Shown here: in pieces, positions 11,454 to 23,349 of the stretch
Layout of the letters: each line of letters opens with the position of its first letter
How positions within the stretch are numbered: position 1 is the stretch's first letter
DNA from: Proteles cristata cristata
Taxonomy: Eukaryota > Chordata > Mammalia > Carnivora > Hyaenidae
Reading direction: 5' to 3'
Length of the DNA: 64,000 nucleotides
Assembly: GCA_017311185.1 (NCBI GenBank)
Contig: JAESUZ010000338.1
Location: 682,001-746,000, forward strand
Position numbers and translations under genes: made by a program
Notes under the pieces: generated by a model
The model's database searches: none
The model's input: only the letters and a program-made list of their open reading frames with translations
Told to the model about the DNA's origin: nothing

Positions 11454-12065
11454 ATAAATATTTACAATTGTTATGTTGTCTTGTTGGACTGTTCCTCTTA
11501 ATGTCCTTCTTTGGTTCCTGTTTGTCTTTGTTTTAAAGTTGATTTTGTCTGATAGAAGTATTGCTACCCTGGCTTTCTTTTACTATTTCCATTTTACCAC
11601 CCCTTCACTTTCAGTCTAGCTTTGTCTTTAACTCTGAAATGAGTCTCTTGGAGGCAGCATATAGATGGCTCTTGCTTATTTATCCATTCTGTCACCCTGT
11701 GTCTTTTTATGGAATATTTAGTTCATTTACATTCAAAGTAATTATTGACAGGTATTACTTACTGTCATTTTGTTAACTGTTTCATGGATGTTTTCATAGT
11801 TCTTCTCTGTTACTTTCTTGTTTTTTTTCTCTCAATGTTTGCTGACTTTCTTTAGTGACAAAGATTCCTTTCTCTTGGTTTTTGCTGGCTTTTGATTTGT
11901 GGCTACCATTAGGTTTATGTATAACATCTTATGCATACAGCATACAAGTGCTCTCAAAATTATTCTAGAAATTTTACTTCTAAAAGTATGTAGGAATCCC
12001 TAAGTATTTGGAAATTAAATAACATTCTAAATAATCTATCATCAAAGTGGAAATCACACACACAC

Positions 12066-12122
12066 ACAGTGCCCGATTCTTGAGATTGGCTCAGGTTTAG
12101 ATCTTGTGGTTTGTGAGTTCAA
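12066..12122 (+). mobile_element. Short CAN SINE fragment (head and early body)
   Basis: 'gattggctcaggtttagatc' and 'ggtttgtgagttcaa' line up with the head-to-B-box stretch of a CAN SINE; the CT tract and tail are absent. Confidence 0.5.
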
Positions 12123-12352
12123 GGAGACATTCCTGAAGCACCAGGGTCTGGTGATTAGGGAACACTGCACTGCAGGGTATCACAGGACTTCCTCTTCATA
12201 AGGCTACTACTTCCAAGAGAAGGACACTTAGCTAACTTTACTAACATAAAAATAGACACAGAGTCCATCAAAATGAGGGCAGAGGGGAATATGTCCCAAA
12301 TGAAAGAACAGGAAAAAAATCACAACAAGAGAGCTAAACAAAATGGAAATAA

Positions 12353-12404
12353 GGAATATGCCTGATAGATAATTTAAAGGAATATGCCTGATAGATAATT
12401 TAAA
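12353..12404. repeat. Perfect 26-bp tandem duplication in L1 ORF1 region
   Basis: Units 12353-12378 and 12379-12404 are identical. 26 is not a multiple of three, so the duplication would shift the ORF1 frame. Confidence 0.95.
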
Positions 12405-13150
12405 GAAATGGCCATAAAGATATTTACTGGACTTCAGAAAAGAGTGGAGGACCTCACTGCCACCCTCAATGAAGAGACAGAAAACAAAACAAAAACAAAA
12501 CAGTCAGAGATGAAGAAGTTCATAATGGCAATTAAAAATACACAACATGGAATACATAGGAGACTAGAGGGAGCTAAGAACAGATGAACGACTGGAAGAC
12601 AGAGTAATATAAGCAATCAAATTAAAAAAAAACAAAAAATAAAAAAATCCGAATTGAGTATGAGAACTCAGGGACACCATCTAGTGTAATAACATTTGCG
12701 TCATAAGGATACCAGAAGGAGAAAAGAGAGAGAGTGGGGCAGAATATTTATATGCAGAAATAATAGCTGAAAACTTCTAAAATCTGAGAAAATAAGCAGA
12801 ATTCCAGACCTAGGAGTCACAGAGATCCCCTAACAAAATCAACCAAAGGAGGTCCATACCAGTACACATAGTGATAAGGAGAATTTCAGAAACACCAAGA
12901 AGAAACAGTTACATACAAGGAAACCCGATACAGCTATCAACTATTTTTTAGTCTAAACTTTGAAGGCCAGAAGGGATCGGTATGATAAATTCAAAGCAGT
13001 GAAAGAAAAAGGGAAACAAACAAATAAACAAAAACCTTGCAAACAAGAATATTTTATCCAGCAAGGCTATCATTCAAAATAGGAGAGATAAAGAGTTTTC
13101 CAGACAAACAAAAGTTAAAGAAATACGTCAACACTAAACAAGCCCTATAA

Positions 13151-13258
13151 GACAGTGCAGAGCCTGATGCAAAGTTCGGTCTTATGGGCCATGAGATTAT
13201 GACCTGAGCCTACATCAAGAGTTGGATGCTTAACTGAATGAGCCAGCCAGGCATCTAT
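13151..13258 (-). mobile_element. CAN SINE fragment, antisense, tail half missing
   Basis: Starts at the 'cagagcctgatg' point of the complement and runs to the head complement (gagccagccaggca). The A tail and CT tract are absent. It abuts the end of the sense L1 segment at about 13150, so the junction may mark a deletion. Confidence 0.85.
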
Positions 13259-14252
13259 TGAGGGTTTTTTTGTTTGTTTAGTTACACATTTAAAAAAACA
13301 AAAGTCTAATACAACATTTAATACACGGCAGATATTTAATAAACATTTGTCAAATGAATTAATGAGCACTGTGTCTATATATAAGACAACTTTTGTCCTT
13401 CATCAGGGAAATTTAATAAAACTACTGTTGATTTGTCAACTATCTCTGTGTTGTAATATTGCCCAAGTATTTTTCTGTTTATATACTTATATAATAGGCA
13501 TGCATATATTTTAAGTTTTAGAGAAATTTAATTTTCTTTGATGAAATACCTAATGAGATTATTTGAATACTATGTACTATTACTTGAATATAAGTATTAC
13601 TAATTTAATGGATTTGTGTGTTTATTTTTATTTTTTACCATTATAGTCTTGCAGTATTTGAATCAATATAGCCTATAACAGTGAAGGATGAGAGTAAGTT
13701 AGAGGTCAGCAAACCACTGTTTAAGCATTTTAAAGTTCCTATTAAAAAAAATCACATTTCAAAAAAGCTATGTGAAGGCAAAACACATACTTTTTTTTTC
13801 TTTCAGTCCTATAATTAAGCATTCTTCCATGGTTCTTTTGATGAATTATAGAATGTGTTATTCCTGCCTTCAAAAAACTCAGCAGTTTGTAAAAACAAAA
13901 ATTTACCTGATATTTTATCTTATATAAATTCATTAATATTTATATTGTAGCTTTATGACTTTACTTTCACCTCCTCCTCTTTCATAATCCTCATATGAAA
14001 TTTGTATAATAGTTACAAAATGCAATATTACTACAATTGTAATTTTTGTTGGCAACTTGTCCTAATTAGTTGGACACGATGATTGATGTCTTTAAATATT
14101 CCACATTTTTCAATGAATAAGAGAAAACCACTGTAGTGTAGAGGCTCTGTCTCATCCTTATTTCTATTCCTTGTAGTGATTACTACAGGCTTGTACATTG
14201 AACAGAAATTTAGTGAAAACATAGTGGATGGTTATAACTATTCCCTATTATT
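13259..14252. other. Unassigned AT-rich sequence
   Basis: No recognised repeat or gene. The minus-strand frames at 13742-13933 and 14031-14222 are short and have no family signature. Confidence 0.45.
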
Positions 14253-14264
14253 GAAATACTCTGG

Positions 14265-14491
14265 GGGCACCTGGGTGGCTCAGTGAGTTAAGCATCTGAT
14301 TTTTGGCTCAGGTCATGATCTCATGGTTCATGGGTTTCAGCCCTGCGTCGGGCTCTGTGCTGGCAGCTAGCTCAGAGCCTGGAGCCTGTTTCAGATTCTT
14401 TATCTCTCTCTCTCTCTGACCCTCCACTGCTCATGCTGTCTCTCTCTCAGAAATAAACAAAACATTTAAGAAAAATTAAAAAAAAAAAAAA
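14265..14491 (+). mobile_element. CAN SINE, full length
   Basis: Head, body, CT tract and A-rich tail, flanked by a perfect 12-bp duplication gaaatactctgg (14253-14264 and 14492-14503). Several substitutions in the body, but the clean duplication points to a fairly recent insertion. Confidence 0.95.
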
Positions 14492-14503
14492 GAAATACTC
14501 TGG

Positions 14504-15175
14504 CCACTTACCAAAACATTCTCTTTCTCCACTATATTTCCCCAGGTTTATTAATTTTAATACACCATGGTTTTTAAAAATGTATATTTCTGATGAAGTA
14601 TATGATAGTAAATTTTACTAGCTTTATTCATCATATATATTGGTTCTTATTCTATTTCATCTGTGAATGCTAATGTGAGTAGCTCTGAAAGTGAATTTCC
14701 AAGCTGTTTAATTATGCTGGTAATAATATCAGTAGGATTATGTGATCTGTAAAATATCAAAATATTTCAAGCATAGTCAATGCCTCAACAGTGAAACAAA
14801 ACTCATGACAAGTCTTTATTGTTTAAGAATCTTTTCCTATATAAATATGTGAACAAAAATGTGTTTATAATTATATTTCCAAAATTTGTTCTTTCAGAAT
14901 AAATCTTATTTATTCAATAAATTTTATATCAAAAAAATGCCTCTCTTAAATTTCCCCAAATCCCTATCAAACTGCTGTTGTCTTAGAGATGATTACAGGG
15001 ATGGTTATTTCCCTGCATACTTACTTTCCCTTTATACAAACTCAGAAAAGGAAAAGGAAGTATAGGACAAATTAGTAAATTGTGAAACCTAATTGAATCT
15101 CTTTTTAAAGATTTGATAAGAGAAGAAATGGACAGTTTATGTTTGTGTTTCTTGCATTTTTGTTTTCCACAATGA
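14504..15175. other. Unassigned AT-rich sequence
   Basis: I see no gene or nameable repeat here. Confidence 0.45.
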
Positions 15176-15444
15176 CATAATTGAGAGGTGAGTGTCCTTG
15201 TCTTAATGTATAGCTAGGAAGCGTATTTTATATTTTTTCACAAATAAATAAGATGTTAGCTGTAGGCATTGTGTGCATGCCCTTCATCGGGTTGAGGAAA
15301 TTGCCTTCTATACCTAATTTGCTAATAAATTATGCCATCAATAGCTTCTGAATTTAGTGAATGCTTTTTCTTTACCTATTGAAATGATCATGTCTTTGTC
15401 TTTTGTTTTTTTAGACACGTAATATGGCAAATTACAAGGTTAGA

Positions 15445-15647
15445 TTTTTTAAGTATTTAAAAATATGTATCTATTTTTGATAGACAGAAAGAGGGCAAGC
15501 AGGGAAGACGCAGAGAAAAAGACAGAGCAGGTTCTGTGTGGTCAGCCCAGAGCCCAGCATGGGGCTTAAACTCACAAACCGTGAGACCATGACCTGAGCT
15601 GAAATCAAGAGTGAGATACTGAACCCACTGAGCGACCCAGGTGCCCC
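15445..15647 (-). mobile_element. Older-type CAN SINE, antisense
   Basis: Complement contains 'gacctgagctgaaatcaaga', the signature of older carnivore SINE subfamilies that carry a longer linker than the young felid type. The head complement ends with 'gacccaggtgcccc'. Diverged. Confidence 0.88.
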
Positions 15648-15659
15648 CAACATGTGATT

Positions 15660-15766
15660 TCTTTTTCTTTCTTTTTTCTTTTTCTTTCTTTCTTTTCTTT
15701 CCTTCCTTCCTTCCTTCCTTCCTTCCTTCCTTCCTTCCTTCCTTCCTTCCTTCCTTCCTTCCTTTT
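15660..15766. repeat. (CTTT)n/(CTTC)n compound microsatellite
   Basis: Irregular CTTT-type units pass into about 16 near-perfect CTTC units; all-pyrimidine on the plus strand. It lies beyond the head of the adjacent antisense SINE, so it is not that SINE's own tail. Confidence 0.95.
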
Positions 15767-16044
15767 TATGTTCTAGCAACCTTGCATAAGGTTTTACTTA
15801 CTTCCTGAAGTAAACCTCTTGGTTATGGATGCTTATCCTTTTTGTATATTTTTGAATTATATTTGTTCATCTTCTGTTAAAGAGATTTCTTACTGTGTCC
15901 ATGAGGTAGACTACTCTGTGTAATATCCACTTCCGTTTTTGTAGTCAGTGTGATCCTGGCCTCTGAATATGAATTGAAAAACATTTCAATCTCCTTTATT
16001 TCTTCCAAGAGTTTGAGTAGAATTGATACTCGTCCTCCTTTATT

Positions 16045-16276
16045 TTTTTAATTTTTTTTTTCTTTCATAGTTTATTGTCAAGTTGGTTTCCATATAACAC
16101 CCAGTGCTCATCCCAACAAATGCCCTCCTCCATGCCCATCACCCCCCTTCCCCTCTCCCCACCCTCATCAGCCCTCAGTTCTCAGTATTCAAGAGTCTCT
16201 CATGGTTTGCCTCCCTCCCTCTCCCCAACTGTTTTTCCCCTTCTCCTCCCCCATGGTCCTCCATTAAGTTTCTCTT
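16045..16276 (-). mobile_element. Young felid L1 3' end, antisense, heavily 5'-truncated
   Basis: T-rich tail, then 'tagtttattgtcaagttgg', the complement of the felid L1 3' terminus, and the pyrimidine-rich complement of the purine-rich 3' UTR. Same terminus as the L1s at 43041-43638 and 54766-55430. Only about 230 bp of 3' UTR is present. Inserted into the older antisense L1, whose sequence resumes at about 16277. Confidence 0.93.
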
Positions 16277-16990
16277 TAAAAGTTTGAAAAAGTTTACCAG
16301 TGAAATCATCTGGGGCTGGAAAATTCCTTGTGAAAATACTTTTAGTAACAAATTACTTTTTAATGCTCTGTGTTATCAAGTTTATTTAAATAGTTTTTTT
16401 TCAAAACTTCATTTTTATTATTTTAACGTCTGTACATTGTGGAGTGATCTCTCTAGTTTGTTCTGAAGTGGGCATTGTGTCTCTGCTCTTTACTTGATCA
16501 TCCTTCCTAGTTATTTATCAATTTATTCATCTTTTCCAAACAACCCTGAGGTTTATGTATTTTCTTTAATATTTCTCAATTTTTATTTCATTGTTTTCTG
16601 TTCTTAAATTATTTCTTTGCTTATTCATATTTTGAGTTTAATTTGCTCTTATTTCCCTGCATTGGGAAAAACACAGATTTATATTTGAATATCTTCATTT
16701 CCTTTTAAATATAATCTTTAAAGTTATAAATTTTCCTGTAAGTACTATATGTATTCTAAAAGTTTTTGTGTTGTTTATTCATTATCATTCAGTTAAACAT
16801 ATGAAAGTTTGGTGTGTGTGATTTCTACTTTGACAGATTATTTAGAATGTTTTATTCAATTTCCAATTTCTTGGGGTTTCCCACATACTGTTAGAAGTAA
16901 CATTTCTGGGATAGCTTTGAGTGCATTTTTAACCATCTTATAATCTTATGATAAAGGGATTCAGTGCTTCATGGTATGTTTTTCAATACA

Positions 16991-19490
16991 TTTTGTTGTT
17001 GCAAGCCCGTTCTCAATTAAGCCCAATTGTAAATGAAATTAACACAATAGTTGTCCAACAACCAAACTTTTGGAGGGATCTTTTTTTCTTCTCATGTTCA
17101 CTTCTACATTTCTCCTGTCTTGCTTAGCTTCATCTCTCTGAACACAATCTCAGGGATGCATCAGGAAATAAGCCTACTAGTTGACGAGGTTCCTGCCTGC
17201 TAAGAGGAAGTAACTTTCCCTAGTTCCAGTTGGAAAAATACCCAAATTCTGAATGACGTGGCATCGGTCATTTTAACTGCCTTTGTATGGGGTGTGTGTA
17301 TACAAAACTCTAGCCTTAATTTGAGTAACAGAGTCATTGGGACAAATTTGGCTGGTGGAACTCTGCCTGTAGACCTTTCCTGGGAAGTAGGGGTTATTCT
17401 GTACTGGCCAACTACCACATTATCCATCCGTTGCTGTGTATAGAATGTTTTAAAAATGTAAGTTCAATTATAGAGACTCAAAAACTACCTATGAATCAAG
17501 GTACATGTAATAATTATTTTAACTAATCAAAAGAAAGATGCACATATTTTATTCACTGACAGTTTAGAGAACATTTGTACAGCTTTGTCCTCTAGCAAAT
17601 CTCCTTTCTTTGTATGACAACTTGACCTAGATTTTTGCTTTTCTCTAAGTTTAGCTCAATGTCTCTACCCATTATTCTCCATCAATAATGTGTCATTAAT
17701 CTCCATCATGACAAGTTTGAATAAGTATTTCTTTATCCCAGAATTGTATGTACAGTGTTTCTGAGTCTATTTTCCTAGCATGATTTTGCATTCTGCATTT
17801 GTTCATTTCTTTGAGTCCCTAGTAACCTCCTTTATTTACTCTTTACTGTGGATCATTTAAAAAATAGTCCTAGAATGCCATTTAGGTGCCTGATTTGTTT
17901 CCTTACTGGAGTTAGGGAGTGTTGATGTGCTTACTTTTATTCCTCTTTTCAGTAATTTATCTCTAGTATCTTCTGTCTTCATATTTGCTTCACAAATTAT
18001 ATTGATTTCAATTCCTGTGCCATTTGTTTTCATTACCTCTGCTGATTCTAAAAGTTCTCCGTCAACAAGATGATATCTGGTGTATAAAATGCTCTGTATT
18101 CTTATTGTTGTAAAATTATATTCTTTTCATTGTTTATCTATTTTAGTCAGTAAAACACCATATTGCTTATATGTATTTAGTGTATACGTTTTTATTTAGT
18201 GAACTGGATACTAATGGATGGATACTAATCAGATTTCTAGTTGAAACAGATTATGATAGTCGGATTTCTCTTCCTGATCTTACACACTTTAGCGTTTTCA
18301 AACTATAGCATTCCCCTATGCCTGACACAAAAGAGATAACTCATACTATGTAATCAGATATAGTTTTTACCAAGTTTGTAGGTTTATATTGTAACCAAGC
18401 TTTAAATCTCTTGTTTTATTTGAGTTTAGTGATTCCTTTTAACATATAATTAATCAAAACAGGACTACGTAAATTGAAACACCAGTGACAAAATAATAAA
18501 AATATACTACCAAAACCTAAAGGTAAAGAATATTATTTTAACAGAGGATCTCAAAAGCACATGGCTGGAAGACTTGATCAAAACAATAAATATGTTCTGC
18601 AAGGCACCTCATTTCGGCTTTAAAAACATAACCTGCCACAAAATCAAAATGCTTCTCAGTTCTTCCTCTTTGATAAATTGCTTTTGTTGTGAAATTATTG
18701 CTCTAAGTAGAATTTCTTGAGATAAAAAAAGCCTGTCATTTTGCTCTTTTAGAAAATATCATTTTTAGACTTATGGTCCACACACCTATAAACATCCTTT
18801 TTCCCCTGGATTGTGGGTCTTATTCATACTAACTGCAAATTGATGAGCATTTCTTTAAGCTAAGTGTTTAATTTGGCCTTGAGGTTCTGAATCTAATCTA
18901 AAACATCTTCGATGGTCAGTCACCTGAATATGCTTGTGATTTGGTTTCCTTCTGGGTTTCTAATGACTCTCTCTACATACAGATCAGCTTTACACTTGAT
19001 GAAACACTCGCTGACCCTTGGGAGGACAGTTTTCTTTCTGTGATTGCTTCATGTGAGCATTGTGTTTTGCAGTCTAAAAAGTTAGATATGTATATACGTA
19101 CCAACGATATATGACTCTAGTGAAAATACTCAGAAATGTGTATTCTGTTCTTATCTACTTCACCACCGTGCTTGCTATCTTTCTGTATTCTTGTGGGCAA
19201 ATATGTGGACACAACTATAACTGCAATTTCTAAATCTTTCTAAAATTAATAAGAGTTTATTAGAAGTTCCTATTAAGTAGCATGAATTTTGATTTACAGT
19301 ACAGCTTGCTTAAATGTAATTATGATCTTTTAATGACTTCCGATTGACTTTTGTTATGGCTACTACAACCAGAGAGCACCTAATTAATTTATTTAACTAA
19401 ATAAGTAAAATGAGCACTACCAGTGTCAGAATATCACAGTGTTCTGAGCAAGTGAGTCGAAAAATATTTGTAAGAGCAAAAGCAAAGAAT
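16991..19490. other. Unassigned AT-rich sequence
   Basis: Long stretch in which I recognise no transposon and no gene. Two opposite-strand frames overlap at 17200-17443 (75 and 61 codons), which is not persuasive coding evidence. Confidence 0.45.
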
Positions 19491-19499
19491 CAGTGCATT

Positions 19500-19690
19500 T
19501 CAGAAATACAAGAGACTTTAGAGGTCATCCAACAGAATCTTTTTATTTCACAAATAGATTGAAGTGTTGAGAGTTTACATGATTTGTCTGTACACATAAT
19601 CATGAAACAATCAGCAATGGGATCCAGCTCTTTTAGTCCTTTCCACTGCAGTCTGCTCTTCTTGACCCTTGACCATATGTCTGGAAGTGC
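19500..19690 (+). mobile_element. Ancient MIR-like element
   Basis: The order 'gactttagaggtcatccaac', a diverged 'aaactgaggc'-like stretch, then 'tcctttccactgcagtctgc' resembles an ancient mammalian dispersed repeat of MIR type. Strong divergence makes the family uncertain. Confidence 0.4.
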
Positions 19691-19699
19691 TGTGTGACT

Positions 19700-20130
19700 C
19701 GAGGAGCTTGCCTATAAAGTTATTGACTAACTTACCACTTTCTTTCTCTTTTCCACACAGTGCATGGCAGTAGACCAATGAGTGGACTATGGTGTCATCA
19801 CCAACAAATCCAGGTGAGACTAGAGTTGGGTTTCATGCTTTATACCTCATGGTTTATTAATGATGCTTTCCACACTAAATACAAGATTGATTCTAGGTGT
19901 GCTATCTTCCAAGTAATTCAAATCTCATCCATACATTAGCCTGAAAAGTAGTTAGTGGTGTGAGTTCATCTAAAGTGTTTTCTGAATACCATATCAGTAT
20001 TTAATTGAATAACTCTTTTTTATATAATATAGGAAACCAAGGGTCAAAATATCTCATCTTGAATACTTCAAAATACTATTATGATCATAAATATTGATTT
20101 GCATATACATTCTTGTCAAGTATGAATCTT
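19700..20130. other. Unassigned sequence
   Basis: Nothing recognised. Confidence 0.4.
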
Positions 20131-20134
20131 CCGG

Positions 20135-20252
20135 TGGTGCTAGAAATGCTAATTCTCTGCATCCAACACAGATCTACTAATAAGCAGTCTGTGTTTAAAC
20201 AAGGTCTCTTGGTGATTCCTCTGCACCCTCAAGTTTGAGAAGCACTGTTTGA
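20135..20252 (+). mobile_element. MER5A-like hAT DNA transposon relic
   Basis: 'aaatgctaattctctgc', 'acagatctactaataagcag' and the terminal 'caagtttgagaagcactg' follow the order of the non-autonomous MER5 family (hAT-Charlie), including the characteristic 3' terminus. No coding capacity. Confidence 0.75.
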
Positions 20253-20259
20253 AATGTTT

Positions 20260-21100
20260 AGACTAAGGTAAATGACTTCTAATGGAAAATTGTTCATAGG
20301 TGATGAAAATTTTCACACTGCCAATAAATGAAACAGATTAGCAATATTCTCAAGTAGATGTTTGAAAATAGAGTTTCAACTGAATGATCTGCACCACACT
20401 GTATCTCAGATTAGGGGGAAAAAAATTACAAGATGGCATGTGCAAACTTGGAAAACAAGAGTTGGTACTGCAGTTTTGAGTATCCAAATGGTTCTTATTA
20501 TTAGATAAGATTGTTTTAAATATCTCTACCCCAGAAAAAGTCATGTACCTCTATAATCCAGTACCCATGGAAACCCTGAGCTATCTACAACATCCTCCCA
20601 AACCAACTTCCCACCAGATAGAACAGCAATAGATCTATACATTCTCCAGTACCCATTATCATGTAATATATTTAAGATAAGCAATAAAATTATCTAAATA
20701 TTTAAATAAATCCATTCCTCACATGGGTTTCATTCGGTAAACTGGACATACTGTTGGCCTAGTACAGAAGCCTAATTTTGCTTAATCCCAATATTATCAA
20801 ATTACTGAATTATGGATAGCTTTCCTCAAGTCATACATTTTAAGATTTCATGAAACTGGTATTATGGAGAACATATTTTTAAAAGTGCTGATCTAAACAT
20901 TAAAAGCTGTCTAATCTTAAATGTTAGAATGTCAGCTTCATAGGACCCAGTGATATATGCAAAAGACTTTTAACCAGGAACAAAAATTTTCCCCTGATAA
21001 TATTCCTTTGGTCAAAGAATAAGTATAGTTTCATTTCATCACCAGAAATGGAACTGCATAGTGCCTGATGGCTTGGGTTTCTCTCTCAGTCCCACACTCA
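20260..21100. other. Unassigned sequence
   Basis: No repeat or gene recognised. The 64-codon minus-strand frame at 20350-20544 lacks any signature. Confidence 0.4.
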
Positions 21101-21104
21101 TCAG

Positions 21105-21250
21105 TAAGGTAATTACTGTGCATCATAATCACCATCTCTGTGCTTCAGTGACTTCAACTATTTAATGGGAATATTAATATCCTACTCATAAGGTTGTGAA
21201 TTTTGAAAGGTTCAGGCACCGAGTAACACAGCTCTTAACATACACTAGGC
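21105..21250 (+). mobile_element. MIR fragment (3' half)
   Basis: 'atttaatgggaatattaata', 'cataaggttgtgaat' and 'acactaggca' match the 3' half of MIR (usually 'aaaatggggataataata ... catagggttgttgtgag'). Diverged ancient SINE. Confidence 0.65.
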
Positions 21251-21574
21251 AAAAATACACACGTGCTCTTATCATGACTGTCTTAACTAAATATATGTAC
21301 AGATCTTCAGGCCCTCATATTGTAGGAAAATTTCTTTTGGTAAATTGGCAGTTATATATTTACGACAGCTAATATTTAGCACTTCTTTCAGAGCAACAGA
21401 GAAAAATATGATAAAATCTTTTATTTCAGTTTACATATATAGAAATAAAGATGTATTCTGTCCTTATTGACATTCTAATACAGCAATGCTGTATAACATA
21501 ATTTTAAATTACATAATTTATTATGTGTTACTGTAGAATACTATAATACTAACATTAAGAAAAAAAATTAAATA

Positions 21575-21807
21575 GGGGCGCCCGGGTGGCTTAGTCGGTT
21601 AAGCGTCCGACTTTCGCTTAGGTCATGATCTCACGGTTCGTGGGTTCGAGCCCCGCGTCGGGCTCTGTGCTGACTGCCAGCTCAGAGCCTGGAGCCTGTT
21701 TCAGTCTGTGACTCCCTCTCTCTCTGACCCTCCTCTGCTCACACTGTCTCTCTCTCTCTCTCCTAGAAATAAATAAAAAACATTAAAAAATAAAAAAAAA
21801 GAAAAAG
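21575..21807 (+). mobile_element. Young felid CAN SINE, full length
   Basis: Head starts GGGGCGCCCGGGTGGCTTAG with many CG dinucleotides preserved. CT tract and 'cctagaaataaataaa' tail are present. The A-rich motif aaaaaaattaaata occurs on both sides (21561-21574 and about 21809-21821). One of the least diverged copies in the window. Confidence 0.97.
21587..21653 (+). promoter_or_regulatory. Internal Pol III promoter (A and B boxes) of SINE
   Basis: A box at 21587-21598 reads tggcttagtcgg, an exact fit to TRGCNNAGYNGG. B box at 21643-21653 reads ggttcgagccc, one change from GGTTCGANTCC. This is the tRNA-derived promoter that lets CAN SINEs be transcribed by RNA polymerase III; whether this copy is expressed cannot be told from sequence. 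Confidence 0.85.
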
Positions 21808-21821
21808 AAAAAAATTAAATA

Positions 21822-23225
21822 AAAAATCCCCAGATGGTAAATTGCTGAGAATATAGTAACCTGATGCTAGGCACTGAATATTAGTAAAAGAATAAATTAC
21901 CATATACTGACTGTGGTATTAATAACTAAAATGAATAATCTCTATATGCCTACTCTACTACTAATTAAAAGGCCTCTCTTATAGGGAGGCATAGAACTCC
22001 AAAATGCAACATGAATATTACTACATACTGTATAACAATGGAAAACGTAAATTTGGCATTCAGGAGCTTCCTACCACTCAATTAAATTTAGAAGAGTTTT
22101 TGCTAGAGATAAAAAGATCCAGTTTCCTGGACATTACAATACATTGAAAGAAAAATATTTTCTTAAGTTAAATAAAATATGTATAGCCATATTCCACATG
22201 GATAATATTTGATTGTCATGAGACTATTTTTAAATGCAAAATATATACTGCATATTATACATGTGAATGTACGGAATAATGTGCACCAGATATCACTGAT
22301 ATCCCTTTCTATAAATGATGCAATTTTAGATGCTACATTTTTGGTTTCTGCTTATAATTTTTATTATACTGAATATATGTTCCTTTGTAAAACAATATAA
22401 AACACCACTAAATAAACAATCTAGCTACAAAATCCTATCTCTCAAGCTTGTCCAGATCTTTCTCAAACAAATACAATTGATTTGAACTTGGAAACCATGG
22501 AATGGTTTATGTTATTTTCTTAAGACAAATCAATATTTGACATAAAATACATTACAGATACTCACGTGGTTTATAAGCATCTTGAGATAAAAAGTTGTAC
22601 TTTCTCTGCTTTGAATGACAGATGATACCCTGTTTCAAATATAATTAGTATTCAATAAATATTTGATGAATTATTTGAAAAAGTTTATTGACTCAGTAAC
22701 CGAGTTGTAAGTCTAGATATTACGTTCGTAGTTATCACAAAACAGTCAAATGGCAGAAATTTTGTAGGGACTTTCTGTTGGCTTAAATTAAAGTCTTCAA
22801 GTAAGTGATTTAATCACAAGATTCCACAAGGTTAACTGCTTTAGTAATGCCTGGGGTATGTGAAGAACTAACTATAAAGAGGCAATACACTGACTGGAAA
22901 TTGTTGGGAAATACGCGCTCTCTCCGGAAATGGCCCTGCTGAGCAGATACAGAATGTGTCCAGTATGGCCTTAGCCAAATAATAGCAAAGTTCAACCCTT
23001 CTAGAATGCTTCAGACTTCTTAAGGTGAAATCCAATATAGTAATTTTATATTTTAAATCATATAGTAGAAGGGAAGTGGAATGTGTTTAAGTATGGCTCT
23101 GTACTAATGCTACAAGTCACTTGACCTCCCTCTTGTTGCAGAAAGTATGGGAGTTTGATGAACTAGTTTTTGTTCCTTCCAGTTTTAAGTGTCTATGATT
23201 TTTCTCTTTATGATTTGAATATCTA
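21822..23225. other. Unassigned AT-rich sequence
   Basis: No clear repeat or gene. A few bases near 23090-23150 (ctacaagtcacttgacctcc) hint at a MIR remnant too short to call. Confidence 0.4.
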
Positions 23226-23349
23226 CTAGAACTGATAAATGAATTCGGTAAGGTTGCAGGATACAAAATCAATATAGAGAAACTTGTTGCATTTCTATAC
23301 ACTAATAATGAAGTAGCAGAATGAGAAAAAAAATAATCCCATTATTGCT

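Larger units (their letters stand above)
7453..11970 (-). mobile_element. Long L1 copy, antisense: 3' UTR, full-span ORF2, inter-ORF spacer
   Basis: The left end is an L1 3' UTR. Moving right (toward the L1 5' end) come the ORF2 C-terminus (8952-9320), the RT region (about 9550-10400) and the endonuclease region (11217-11780). A spacer that normally separates ORF1 and ORF2 in older L1s follows, up to about 11970. Start of ORF2 is near 11775. Frames are repeatedly broken. A SINE, a GT run and a TTTC tract lie inside. The adjoining sequence at 11985-13150 is L1 in the opposite orientation. Confidence 0.9.
11985..13150 (+). mobile_element. L1 5' segment in sense orientation (ORF1 region), inverted relative to 7453-11970
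   Basis: From about 12170 the sequence matches the 5' UTR and ORF1 region of older L1s, including the long tract that ends in a lysine/glutamate-rich stretch and the characteristic 'ccagcaaggctatcattcaaaa' landmark region near 13055. It stops at about 13150, near the ORF1 end. A roughly 75-bp sense ORF2 piece (about 11985-12058) and a short SINE fragment lie between it and the antisense block. Frames are broken. It could be a 5' inversion of the neighbouring L1 or a separate insertion. Confidence 0.75.
15180..16990 (-). mobile_element. Old L1 ORF2 fragment, antisense, several later insertions
   Basis: Strongly diverged antisense ORF2, recognisable by the order of landmarks: the 'atgctttttctttacctattgaaatgatcatg' stretch near 15360 (RT thumb side), 'gaccttgcat'-type block near 15780, the 'gagtttgagtagaattg' block near 16010, then the linker toward the endonuclease up to about 16990. 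It is interrupted by a SINE (15445-15647), a CTTT/CTTC tract (15660-15766) and a young L1 3' end (16045-16276). Confidence 0.8.

Noticed and set aside
15471..15779. 102-codon minus-strand frame
   Set aside because: Translation of the CTTC tract (repeated KEGR) plus the antisense SINE.
16075..16466. Overlapping proline/serine-rich frames
   Set aside because: They read through the pyrimidine-rich complement of an L1 3' UTR into an older L1.
21575..21660. tRNA gene
   Set aside because: A and B boxes fit a tRNA, but the sequence continues into the SINE body, CT tract and A tail and is repeated many times in the window. The same applies to the other SINE heads.
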